Position numbers and translations under genes: made by a program. Shown in pieces: positions 7,986 to 16,151 of a stretch of DNA of 64,000 nt (positions are counted from its first letter, which is position 1; each line of letters opens with the position of its first letter). The notes under the pieces were generated by a model that made no database searches, was not told where the DNA came from, and was given only the letters and a program-made list of their open reading frames with translations. This DNA is from Candidatus Jordarchaeales archaeon (lineage in GTDB: Archaea; Asgardarchaeota; Jordiarchaeia; Jordiarchaeales; Freyrarchaeaceae), in NCBI GenBank assembly GCA_038889235.1, contig JAWAHN010000001.1, positions 248,001 through 312,000 of the forward strand, read 5' to 3'.

Positions 7986-9575
7986 TTACCCTAGTGCCCT
8001 TCTGATTCTTCCGCCGTGCAGGATTAGCTGCCTGGCGACCTCCTCCACCCCTCCGTCCCTAACGAACTCTTTGAGCTCGGAGTTTCTGAGGCTTCCTTCG
8101 TGCATCGATTTCAGCGCAGCATACTCTGAGAACATCATAGTGATAGCCCTATGTGGCAGTGAGCACTCTTCTTCCGGTGAGAGGAAGTCCTTTATGAATT
8201 TCACATCCTCAGCTATGTCTGAAATGAACTGTTCTGGGAAAACTTTCCTTGCAGCGTCGAGACACAGGTATCTCCAAGACGAGGATATGTCTGTCTCCAG
8301 TGACGGGTAGAAGTCGAGGAGATGTTCGATGGCGTTTTTCATCTTCTTCTCCAGTATGTTTATGGCGCGGCCGACGCCTATTAGTTCTGGGGGGACGCCG
8401 AGAGTGTACATTAAAGCCGTGTATTTTACTGGCGGAGGAATGCTGAACGGCTCTGGAGTTGAAGCTTTAGCCCCGAATTTTAGGCATTCTAACTCCTTCG
8501 AAGCCACTTCTACTGCTTTGTTAACTACTGCCTCCCTTCTGTCCGGTACTAGGGGGGCGAGCTTTTCAAGCACCTTCGAGGCCTTCGAAATTGTCTTAAT
8601 GTATTCGTGGGCGAAGACAGCCGTCATCTCTTTGATTTGGGTTTCTTCTTCCTCACTAAACTCTGGGAGGTTTCTCTTTCCGTGCAGCTCCTCTTTCAGA
8701 AGTTTGACTAGATTCGGTGTTCTTTTACCCTCTGAGTCGTAGACGACGCTCGGGGACAGGGCTACCGTGGAGATACCACTGTAGGTTTTAAGGATGAGGT
8801 CTTTTTGCCCGTGACCGATGTTCCCCCTCAGCGGGAGGGAACTAAACTCGAGTATAGGGTACACGGGTATGGAGGAGGACTCGGAGATTTCTCTTAGCTT
8901 GGAGAGGGCTAATCTGATGGTTAGGACGGAAGACACCATTCCAAATTTCGTCGAAATTAATTCTCTAGACAAGTATATTCTCAACTTCTCGATCTCGCCT
9001 TGGGAGTGCATTATTTCGTGTGCGCTGATGTAGCTGGAGGCTATCGCCGCAGCGTTTAGCATGAGGTTTAGCTCGTCAAGTAATGGTATAAGGCGAAGGT
9101 CTTCGACGTCGACAGTCCTTTGCATGTTCTCGTTCTCAACGATATAGTTTTTTATAATGTTGAAGTTGGTTTCAAGCCGAACCAAGCTTCTTACATCGCC
9201 GTTTACGACCGGGTATACAGCCTCCTCAACTATGTTGCTGCCGAAGTACTGGTGGGCGATGTAGTTCGCTTCGATAATGGAGTGAAGTATGGAGGTTCTT
9301 CTCAGTCCGGCGGCGTTTCCAGCCGGCATACGCGGAGTGACTTTTACCCTGGTGCTTTGGAGTACGCCTTTCTCCGCTAAGCGGGAGACTATGCTGACCA
9401 CCTGGTTGCAGGGGGTCATTTTTCCTTCGAAGTCCACCATTAGCTCGTCGAACCCATGCCCGCCCTCATCAGCGGGTGACAGAAACATAACAGCCTCATC
9501 GGGTTCTTCAGACAAGGGAACGTAGGTTGATGCGAAGTCAGGGTTTTGGGTAATCATGACGGCGGGAACTCTCAT
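7986..9575 (-). CDS. ppcA: Archaeal-type phosphoenolpyruvate carboxylase
   Basis: Carboxylates PEP to oxaloacetate, the anaplerotic entry to the incomplete TCA cycle. At 529 aa it has the size of the short archaeal PEPC family, not the 900-residue bacterial form. It begins RVPAVMITQNPD, the family's M-x-TQ-x-PD start. DELMVDFEGK, SSLPLRGNIG (equivalent of the GSLPFRGG catalytic loop), GVPPELIGVGRA and a terminal GGRIRRALG follow. ATG 9575 fits the family start better than the TTG 12 nt upstream. It diverges from the TPR gene; DUF364 follows closely. Confidence 0.85.
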   Translation of the reverse strand: MRVPAVMITQNPDFASTYVPLSEEPDEAVMFLSPADEGGHGFDELMVDFEGKMTPCNQVVSIVSRLAEKGVLQSTRVKVTPRMPAGNAAGLRRTSILHSIIEANYIAHQYFGSNIVEEAVYPVVNGDVRSLVRLETNFNIIKNYIVENENMQRTVDVEDLRLIPLLDELNLMLNAAAIASSYISAHEIMHSQGEIEKLRIYLSRELISTKFGMVSSVLTIRLALSKLREISESSSIPVYPILEFSSLPLRGNIGHGQKDLILKTYSGISTVALSPSVVYDSEGKRTPNLVKLLKEELHGKRNLPEFSEEEETQIKEMTAVFAHEYIKTISKASKVLEKLAPLVPDRREAVVNKAVEVASKELECLKFGAKASTPEPFSIPPPVKYTALMYTLGVPPELIGVGRAINILEKKMKNAIEHLLDFYPSLETDISSSWRYLCLDAARKVFPEQFISDIAEDVKFIKDFLSPEEECSLPHRAITMMFSEYAALKSMHEGSLRNSELKEFVRDGGVEEVARQLILHGGRIRRALG

Positions 9576-9587
9576 AGATGACACCAA

Positions 9588-9705
9588 CCCCTCCTTATGA
9601 ATAAAAGGGGCGTTGTCATGTAAAAAGTTATTCTCCGAAGACCACTTTTAAAAAGGGGTTTGCTTCTCTCTCTTTTCAAGAAGGGGCCTAAAGGAGTTGG
9701 AGCGA
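9588..9705. promoter_or_regulatory. Divergent promoter region ppcA / TPR gene
   Basis: About 118 nt between divergent genes. CTTTTAAAAAG near 9648-9658 is a plausible TATA element for the TPR gene, and AAAGGAG at 9690-9696 is its ribosome site. I see no strong hairpin. Confidence 0.4.
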
Positions 9706-10602
9706 TTGTCCAAGGAGAATTTAAGCCTTTTAGAACTTGGAGAAAGCCTTTTGGTTAGAGGAGAGGTTCGTAGAGCTGAGAAGGTCCTGAAAAAGTCTGT
9801 TAGGAAGCTGAGGGGTGACGAGCGAAAGCTAGCGGACGCCATGGTGAGCCTTGGAGTAGCTCTTTATAGAGGGGGCAAAGTTAAGGAAAGCCTGAAGACT
9901 TTCACTGTGGCGTTAAAGTTGTGTGAGCGAATAGGCTACGGTGCCGGCGTTGCTAGGAGCTACAGCGGGATCGGGATAGCTTACTCGTCTCTCGGGAAGC
10001 CTTTAGACGAGGCTTTAAGGTACCATGAGAAAGCCCTTGAAGCCGCCAAAAAAGCTGGGGATCTGAGTGTTGAGGCTAGAGTGTTGAGTAACATGGGGTT
10101 GACGTATTTGATGGGCGACAAGCCCGAGAAGGCGCTTAGCGTCTTCCGTGAGGCTGTGGAGAAAGCTAGGATGAGTGGGGAGAAGCACGTTGAAGCATTG
10201 GCGCTCACCAACCTGGCAACAGCAATGAGGATTATGGGCAGGTTGGAAGAGGAGGTGAGCGCTAGGAGGAGAGCTATAGAGCTTTTTGACGAGCTTGGAA
10301 ACGTGAGGGATGCTGCTGCGAACAGAGTGGAGCTTGCTTCTGCACTAAGGCAGCTGCGGAGAAGCGGTGAGGCGGTTGAGGTTGCCGAGAGGGCTAAGAG
10401 GGACTTCTTGCAGATCAAGGACAAGAGTATGGTGAAGGTTGTCGACGAGCTCATCAGAAAGATGAGAAGTAGGGAGAGGAAGTGTCCTTCTTGCGGTGCC
10501 GTGATACTGGTTGAAGATCTAGAGTACTGCCCGATATGTGAGGCTGTCCTTGTTGAGGAGAAGAAAGGGAGAAGAGCCTTGAAGCTTAAAGGGAAGCTTT
10601 AA
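9706..10602 (+). CDS. TPR-repeat protein with C-terminal zinc ribbon
   Basis: A soluble scaffold or regulatory protein of about 298 aa. It contains five to six tetratricopeptide-like repeats, e.g. GVALYRGGKVKESLKTF, KPLDEALRYHEKALEAA, GDKPEKALSVFREAVEKA and GRLEEEVSARRRAIELF. The C-terminus is a zinc ribbon with CPSCG and CPICE pairs, followed by a basic tail. I prefer TTG 9706, 9 nt after AAAGGAG; a TTG at 9697 abuts the site. Partners cannot be inferred; the following Nudix and mobA genes are co-directional. Confidence 0.8.
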   Translation: MSKENLSLLELGESLLVRGEVRRAEKVLKKSVRKLRGDERKLADAMVSLGVALYRGGKVKESLKTFTVALKLCERIGYGAGVARSYSGIGIAYSSLGKPLDEALRYHEKALEAAKKAGDLSVEARVLSNMGLTYLMGDKPEKALSVFREAVEKARMSGEKHVEALALTNLATAMRIMGRLEEEVSARRRAIELFDELGNVRDAAANRVELASALRQLRRSGEAVEVAERAKRDFLQIKDKSMVKVVDELIRKMRSRERKCPSCGAVILVEDLEYCPICEAVLVEEKKGRRALKLKGKL

Positions 10603-10639
10603 GTCTAGCCAAGAGGTTTTTGTTAACCCGGGTGGTAGA

Positions 10640-11065
10640 ATGCCTCCCCCTAGAACACCCCTATTAGCAGTTGACGCTGTGATAGTGGGTAAAGATGGGG
10701 AAAGCATTATCCTAGTTAAAAGGTCGAACCCTCCTTTCAAGGACTACTATGCTCTTCCCGGAGGCTTTGTCGAGGTCGGTGAAAAACTGGAGGAAGCGTT
10801 GAAAAGGGAAGTCATGGAAGAAACAGGGTTGGAGATTGAAGTTGAGAGGATGATTGGCGTTTACGACGACCCTAACAGGGATCCAAGAGGACACGTTGTT
10901 ACGGTGGCGTACTTGTGCAGGGAGGTCGGAGGCGAGCTGAGGGCAGCGACAGACGCCAAGGAAGCTAGAAAGTTCGCTTTCGACGAGGTTAAATGTCTCA
11001 AACTGGCGTTCGACCACGAGAAGATCTTGAGGGATGCGGGGGTTTTTGACGCGCGAAAGCGGTGA
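10640..11065 (+). CDS. Nudix hydrolase (ADP-ribose pyrophosphatase-like)
   Basis: A 141-aa Nudix hydrolase cleaving a nucleoside diphosphate linked to another moiety. The full Nudix box G-x5-E-x7-REUxEExGU is present, running GGFVEVGEKLEEALKREVME then ETGL (about residues 34-57). The start RTPLLAVDAVI and the DDPNRDPRGHVVTVAYLC segment are typical of archaeal ADP-ribose pyrophosphatases. It starts at ATG 10640. The 3' end overlaps mobA by 32 nt in another frame, so the two are probably co-translated. Confidence 0.88.
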   Translation: MPPPRTPLLAVDAVIVGKDGESIILVKRSNPPFKDYYALPGGFVEVGEKLEEALKREVMEETGLEIEVERMIGVYDDPNRDPRGHVVTVAYLCREVGGELRAATDAKEARKFAFDEVKCLKLAFDHEKILRDAGVFDARKR

Positions 11066-11723
11066 GAAGTTCTCGGCGGCTATACTCGCCGGGGGATCTT
11101 CGTCGAGAATGGGTGTGGAGAAGGGGCTAGTGAACTTAGCGGGGAAACCGATGATACTATATGTTATTGAGGCGTGTAAGGTTTTAACGGACAACGTGTT
11201 TGTTGTCGCCTGCTCTGACAACGTGAAAGCTTACTCAGAAAGGTTAGCTGGAGTGGTTGAGGTTGTGCAGGACGTTGATGTAGGGTTTAAGTCGCCTTTA
11301 GTTGGAGCTTACACCGCGTTCCTGCATCAGAGGAGAGGATATGTCTTCCTTTTACCTTGCGACGCGCCCCTAGTCAAACCTATAGTGCTCTCATTCCTTG
11401 GAAGCTTAGCCGACAGATGGGACGCCGTTATCCCAAGATGGCCAAATGGCTACATTGAGCCGCTTGTCGCGGTTTATAATGCAAGCAAAGCACTGCACTC
11501 CGCCGGGAAAGCTATCGAGGAGGGACGTAGGGACATGATGGCGCTTGTAGAGAGAATTAAGGCGCTCTATGTTTCAACCCTAGTTATAAGGGAGCTGGAC
11601 CCGGAGCTTGAAACCTTCTTTAACGTTAACACGCCTGACGATCTAAGATCTGCTGAGAGTAGGATTATGAAGAAGCGGGAGAATAGAGGAGAAGAGGTGA
11701 AAGTGGGGTTTGGAGGTCACTGA
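11034..11723 (+). CDS. mobA: Molybdenum cofactor guanylyltransferase
   Basis: Transfers GMP to molybdopterin to make the dinucleotide cofactor used by Mo/W oxidoreductases. The nucleotide loop LAGGSSSRMGVEKG lies near residues 17-31. LLPCDAPLV (metal-binding Asp) near residue 103 and FFNVNTPDDL near residue 200 fit the MobA fold, and 229 aa is the usual size. It starts at ATG 11034 inside the end of the Nudix gene and overlaps the 5' end of hypD by 14 nt. Mo/W cofactor supply is consistent with formylmethanofuran dehydrogenase suggested at the far end of the window. Confidence 0.85.
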   Translation: MRGFLTRESGEKFSAAILAGGSSSRMGVEKGLVNLAGKPMILYVIEACKVLTDNVFVVACSDNVKAYSERLAGVVEVVQDVDVGFKSPLVGAYTAFLHQRRGYVFLLPCDAPLVKPIVLSFLGSLADRWDAVIPRWPNGYIEPLVAVYNASKALHSAGKAIEEGRRDMMALVERIKALYVSTLVIRELDPELETFFNVNTPDDLRSAESRIMKKRENRGEEVKVGFGGH

Positions 11724-12815
11724 GAAGTTTAGGAGCGCTGGCGTGGCAAAGGAAATAGTGGAGGAGATTAGGAGGCTGAAGCCGGACAGAAAAGTGAAGT
11801 TCATGCATGTTTGCGGGACAGCTTGAAGGCCCCGATACACGAGCAGACTGTAAGCCGGTTTGGCCTGAGGAGTCTCCTTCCCGAAGGAGTTGAGATAGTC
11901 GCTGGTCCAGGATGCCCTGTCTGCGTGACGCCAACGATGGCTATTGACAGGGCGGTAGAGCTGGCTCTTAGAGGGGTGACGGTTGCAGTTTTCGGGGACT
12001 TAGTGATGGTGCCGGCTACAAAGATGTCGCTCCTAGAGGCGAGGGCTAGAGGTGGGGACGTCAGGGTGGTTTACAGCGTCTCGGATGCTGTCGATATAGC
12101 TCGCAGGAACCCTGACAAAGAGGTGGTTTTCGTTTCTATAGGATTCGAAACCACTGCTCCAACCACGGCCAACGAGCTCTTGAAGGGTGTACCAGAGAAC
12201 TTTAGTGTGATGTGTTACCATAGGCTGATACCGCCGGTGATGGAGCTTCTTCTCGGCGTGGGTGACATTCAGATAGACGGGTTCATATGTCCGGGGCATG
12301 TGGCAGCCATAATAGGTGTGAAGGCTTTCAGGGTTTTCGCTGAGGCTTACAAGATGCCAACCGTCGTGGCGGGCTTCGAGCCCAACGACGTCTTGTTAGC
12401 TATTCTAATGCTTCTAAAACAGCTGCGTGACGGGGAGGCAAGGTGTGAGAACGAGTATAAGAGGGTGGTTAGGGAGGAGGGAAACTTGAAGGCGCAACAA
12501 CTTATAAGGGAGGTTTACGATGTGACGGGCGCTGTTTGGAGGGGTATTGGAAGAGTTCCCCAGTCTGGCCTAGTGTTGAATAAAGACTTCGAGCACTTGG
12601 ATGCAGAGAAAAGGTACGAGTTCTCTCAAATGGAGCACGTAGACATAAACCCCGGGTGTAACTGTCACTTGGTGATGATAGGAAAAATATATCCCCCTGA
12701 GTGTAAGCTTTTCGGCAAAGTTTGCACACCGCAGAAGCCTTACGGCCCCTGCATGGTTAGCTCGGAGGGGACTTGTAGGATATACTATAAGTATGGTAAG
12801 CAGCTGAAGCTATAA
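11710..12815 (+). pseudogene. hypD: HypD hydrogenase maturation factor, frameshifted
   Basis: HypD works with HypC to assemble Fe(CN)2CO for NiFe hydrogenases. The gene is split between two frames. TTG 11710 opens FRSAGVAKEIVEEIRRL and KFMHVCGTA, then hits TGA at 11824-11826. The rest, from about 11827 in the next frame, resumes as APIHEQTVSRFGLRSLLPEG, followed by GPGCPVCVTP, GFETTAPTTA and the Cys-rich C-terminus (CNCHLVMIG, CKLFGKVC). One added G after GCTTG at 11821-11825 would restore a continuous protein with a short insert between CGT and HEQT. It is either a real null allele or a one-base sequence error; everything else is well conserved. Confidence 0.85.
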
Positions 12816-12867
12816 AAGGGGTGATTGCCGTTTGACCGTTTTTCCCCAGACCGCTGAGGAGCACAAT

Positions 12868-13755
12868 TCACTTTGTCAGTATTGCTGAAAGGTATCCGAC
12901 TATGGCGTCTACCCCGCCTCTTATGTCGTAGCTTGTAGCATACTTCAGTATTTCAGCCTTTCTAGCTCCAAGCCCTCTGGCGGCTACTATCATGCTTGCG
13001 ACAGCGTTCACGCCGCACATCGTTAATCCTTCTTCGTGAACCGTGAAATATAGTCCTTCAGCGTCTAGCTTTTTGATCATCTCCAGTATCCTGCCGTCGG
13101 TGTTGTATATCCATTTTATGACTTTTTCTATGGGAGAGATTCCAGCTGGGGTATAGTCGTACATGGGGCCATAGTGGGTTAAATCGGTGCTCCCCAAAAC
13201 CACAACGTCTCTGCCCAGCTCCTTTGCGGCTTCAGCTACACCCTCCCCGACCTCAACACAAGTTTCGTAGTCCGTTGGTCCGAAGGCTATCGGAACAAAG
13301 CGCACCTCCCCGTAAAGATATTGGAGGAACGGGATTTGAACTTCAAGAGAATGCTCTCTGGCGTGAGCCCTAGGCTCGTCAAGCACTATTGTGGCGTGCT
13401 TCATTATGGCGTTGGCGAGCTCGGAGTCTATTACAGCCTTTCCGAACGGGAGAACCCATGAACCCTTCTTCATTATTGACACGCCCGGGTATCCCATGTG
13501 GCTTGGGCCCATCATGACGAAGCATTCTGGTCTGCCGTCTTCCGCTAGCGCTTTGTAGAGGTGGGCCGCGACCGGACCCGAGTAGTAGTAGCCAGCATGA
13601 GGGGACACACATCCAACTATTATTCTAGCTCCGTTGTCATTTACTTTAGGTATCACTCCGGGGCCATGTTTCTCTTTGAAGCACGACTCTATGGTGCGCC
13701 TTAGCTCGTTGGGGTTTCCGGGGTAGAATCCTACTGCTGCAGGCGCACGCTCCAA
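12868..13755 (-). CDS. MEMO family protein (AmmeMemoRadiSam component B)
   Basis: A 295-aa MEMO protein, a class III extradiol dioxygenase-like fold. It has the N-terminal GFYPGNPNEL, then CVSPHAGYYYSGPVAAHLY (metal-site His) near residue 50 and MMGPSHMG near residue 80. VLGSTDLTHYGP near residue 187 and TMCGVNAVASM near residue 247 complete the pattern. In archaea and bacteria it is often linked with AMMECR1 and a radical-SAM enzyme, but neither is adjacent here. It starts at TTG 13755 behind GGAGGA. Confidence 0.85.
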   Translation of the reverse strand: MERAPAAVGFYPGNPNELRRTIESCFKEKHGPGVIPKVNDNGARIIVGCVSPHAGYYYSGPVAAHLYKALAEDGRPECFVMMGPSHMGYPGVSIMKKGSWVLPFGKAVIDSELANAIMKHATIVLDEPRAHAREHSLEVQIPFLQYLYGEVRFVPIAFGPTDYETCVEVGEGVAEAAKELGRDVVVLGSTDLTHYGPMYDYTPAGISPIEKVIKWIYNTDGRILEMIKKLDAEGLYFTVHEEGLTMCGVNAVASMIVAARGLGARKAEILKYATSYDIRGGVDAIVGYLSAILTK

Positions 13756-13776
13756 GAATCAAATCCTCCTCTACTT

Positions 13777-14358
13777 TCACTTCGCCTTCATCATCCTTTC
13801 TTTCCACTCGGAAACACTGAACATCAGTCTAGTCTTGTCGCCTGGCGATAGGCTGGGCCCACTGTACGACTTTAGCTTCCTAGACCACATATCTATGTGG
13901 TAGACTATTGGCAGGAAGGAGGGGTATTCCTCGTAGATCCATGACTTTATGCTTAAAAGCTCCTCAGCTATTTCGCCTGGCTTGTCACCTTCCTCAATTA
14001 GTTTTTCCAGTCTCTTGAAGCGGTCTTCTATTGGCTTGCGTAATCTTTCAGACACTTTGACGAGATGTTCTTCTCCGGCAACCTCAGCGGCCTCAACTGG
14101 CTTAACTTCGCTGACTGCGGCTACAGACCCGCTTTCCACAGCGCTGACTTTTTCAGCAGCTTCGGGCGCGGCTTCCTCTCTTTTTACCTCTGCAGCTGCT
14201 TCGGCTCCCCCGGTTACCAGCGGGAACTTTACGGACTCCAGCATGCCGACGACTGTTGAAAGAGTGTAGGATGCTTCGTTAACCTTAACAGATACATCCT
14301 TAAGTGCTGAGACAATGCGTTTTAAAAGAGAAATGGCTTCTTGGACGTCTCGAGACAA
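13777..14358 (-). CDS. Helical protein with Ala/Glu-rich linker, unknown function
   Basis: I do not recognise this 193-aa protein. It has an N-terminal helical hairpin (SRDVQEAISLLKRIVSALKD), an Ala/Glu/Val-rich low-complexity linker around residues 55-100, and a C-terminal helical part containing YPSFLPIVYHIDMWSRKL. The TTG start at 14358 follows AGGGGGAGT. The upstream in-frame extension lies in sequence without a ribosome site. It is followed after 21 nt by MEMO on the same strand. Confidence 0.6.
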   Translation of the reverse strand: MSRDVQEAISLLKRIVSALKDVSVKVNEASYTLSTVVGMLESVKFPLVTGGAEAAAEVKREEAAPEAAEKVSAVESGSVAAVSEVKPVEAAEVAGEEHLVKVSERLRKPIEDRFKRLEKLIEEGDKPGEIAEELLSIKSWIYEEYPSFLPIVYHIDMWSRKLKSYSGPSLSPGDKTRLMFSVSEWKERMMKAK

Positions 14359-14470
14359 AATAACTCCCCCTAACACCTTAAAGTATAAAGTAGAAGTAAT
14401 GCCCATAAAAGCTTTCGCTTAAAAAATAAAGAGAAGTTAGACATATGCTGGGTAAACGTGCATCAGTTAT

Positions 14471-14533
14471 CGGTTGCGGGAAAGGTCGGCTGGCGCGGAA
14501 GCCGCTGGCCAGCATGTTTTGGACCGGCAACTG
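14471..14533. ncRNA. Candidate structured RNA (three nested helices)
   Basis: The 208-nt gap between two minus-strand genes contains a nested stem. CGGTTGC (14471-14477) pairs with GCAACTG (14527-14533), with one G-U pair. Inside it GGTC (14484-14487) pairs with GACC (14522-14525). The apical stem is GCTGGC plus GCGG (14489-14498) against CCGC and GCCAGC (14502-14513), with a 2-nt bulge and an AAG loop. The strand is undetermined. It could be a guide RNA, an RNA element in the leader of the downstream gene, or a processed 3' end. No convincing C/D or ACA boxes were found. Confidence 0.4.
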
Positions 14534-14614
14534 CATTGTAATCCGGCATTCAACCAAACTCGCCGAGAAAGTCCTTTCGACTTTGCTGTGAAGTGAGGAG
14601 AGAAAGTGTTTATT

Positions 14615-16060
14615 CTAAGTCTGTTTTGCGGACTGTTGCTTTACGGTTAATTCTAGCACTCTGTTTTTCGCTGCTTTCAACAGTTGTCCTTTGAGGTATA
14701 GGGCCTTAACCATTTGAACTACTTCGGCAATGGTGTGGGCGACTGGAACACCGTTGTACTCGAAGCCTTCTACTATCATGCTGTACTTTGGCAGCCATGG
14801 AACGTGGGCTACCACGGGTTTGTCGTAGAGCAAGGCTATGTTTGAGAGGCGACGTCCGAGGGTGAGACTTAGTGCTGGCGGGTAGGGGAACGAGAGAATT
14901 ATTATTGCGTCTATGTCTTCTTTCTCTAAGAGGAATTTTAGCACGGCTTCCATGTCATCGTCCGTGGCGCTCCCTGTGAGGTCTATCGGGTTTTTCAGCG
15001 TGGCTACATAAGCAGCTGATGGTTGGAGACGTGACCTCAACTCCTTTTGTTCCTCCTCGCTCAGCTCTACGAGTTTTAGCCCGGCCTCAGCGCAGAGGTC
15101 TGAGCAGACCACGGCGTGTCCGCCAGATATGGTTATTATGGCTACGTTGCCTCGCTCTATCGGTTTAAGGTTGAATGAGAACACTTTTGCGAAGCTTATT
15201 ATCTCGTCTTCCGACTGGGCTTCTATTATGCCGTACTGCTTGAGAGCCGCCGAGAAGAGCTTGGGTGATGTCGCCATGAGCCCCGTATGGGAGGCAACGG
15301 TGCGCTTAGCGGTCTCAGTTTTCCCAGCCCTGAAAACGATTATAGTTTTCTTCTCGGCGCACGACCTGGCTGCTTCAAGGAACCTTCTTCCCTCTCCTTC
15401 CTTGAAGCCTTCTATGTATAGGGTTACGGTCTTTGTTCTGGGGTCTTTCTCTAGGTAGTTTAATAGCACTGCTTCATCGACAACCGCCTTGTTTCCCACA
15501 CCTACTGCGATGGACACACCGAGGTTCCTCTCGTAGAACCTTGAGAAGAAGTGGTCAACCATGAAGCCTCCCGACTGGCTTATTATCGCTATGTTTCCTG
15601 GTTGGAGTTTGACCATTCTCTCGCTTGGGAGGAAGAACGTGTCGACGTAAGGGGGACTATATATGCCGAAGCAGTTTGGTCCTATGACTGGTAGGTCGTA
15701 TTTGAGCGCTATTTTTGTGAGCTCCTTTTGCCTTTCGACGCCTTCTCCTCCCGCCTCGGCGAAGCCCCCTGATACTACGACCACTCCTCCGACGCCTAGC
15801 TGGCCGCACTCTTCAACCACAGGGTTTACGTATTCAGCCCTGATAGCTATTACTACTAGGTCTAGGTCGACCGGTATATCGCTCAGCTTCTTGTATATTT
15901 CGCGCCCGTCTAGGACTCCTCCTTTAGGGTTTACTCCGTAGACGTTAACATTCATTTCGTGGAGGTTTTTCCTGAATATGACTGTTGCGGGGTTCATAAA
16001 GTTGCTTGAAACACCAACCACCGCCATATTTTTGGGTTCAAACATTCTTTTAAGGTTCAT
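14615..16060 (-). CDS. ADP-forming acyl-CoA synthetase, alpha-subunit type
   Basis: A 481-aa NDP-forming acyl-CoA synthetase alpha chain, which converts acetyl- or acyl-CoA plus ADP and Pi to acid and ATP. An N-terminal CoA-binding Rossmann domain (MAVVGVSSN, residues 12-20) is followed by GPNCFGIYSP and the ligase domain with IISQSGG (159-165). The phosphorylated His is H258 in ASHTG. No ATP-grasp beta domain is fused and no beta gene is adjacent, so its partner must lie elsewhere. It starts at ATG 16060. It diverges from LysA across a promoter with a 15-nt inverted repeat. Confidence 0.85.
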   Translation of the reverse strand: MNLKRMFEPKNMAVVGVSSNFMNPATVIFRKNLHEMNVNVYGVNPKGGVLDGREIYKKLSDIPVDLDLVVIAIRAEYVNPVVEECGQLGVGGVVVVSGGFAEAGGEGVERQKELTKIALKYDLPVIGPNCFGIYSPPYVDTFFLPSERMVKLQPGNIAIISQSGGFMVDHFFSRFYERNLGVSIAVGVGNKAVVDEAVLLNYLEKDPRTKTVTLYIEGFKEGEGRRFLEAARSCAEKKTIIVFRAGKTETAKRTVASHTGLMATSPKLFSAALKQYGIIEAQSEDEIISFAKVFSFNLKPIERGNVAIITISGGHAVVCSDLCAEAGLKLVELSEEEQKELRSRLQPSAAYVATLKNPIDLTGSATDDDMEAVLKFLLEKEDIDAIIILSFPYPPALSLTLGRRLSNIALLYDKPVVAHVPWLPKYSMIVEGFEYNGVPVAHTIAEVVQMVKALYLKGQLLKAAKNRVLELTVKQQSAKQT

Positions 16061-16097
16061 TCTTCAGTATACCTCAAGGACTGGTTGTTTCACAGAA

Positions 16098-16112
16098 GAG
16101 TTTTTAAAACTC
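16098..16112. promoter_or_regulatory. Inverted repeat in divergent promoter
   Basis: GAGTTTTTAAAACTC is a perfect 7+1+7 inverted repeat between the divergent acyl-CoA synthetase and LysA-type genes. Its core TTTTTAAAA is also a good TATA element about 40-55 nt from either start, so it may serve as a shared promoter core or a bound operator. Confidence 0.4.
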
Positions 16113-16151
16113 AGCTAAAAATGTTTCCAGAAATCTCGTGGAGGTTTACCT

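Noticed and set aside
11811-11826. TGA in hypD read as selenocysteine
   Set aside because: Reading through gives an unrelated, soon-terminated peptide, and the conserved protein resumes in a different frame, so a frameshift explains it.
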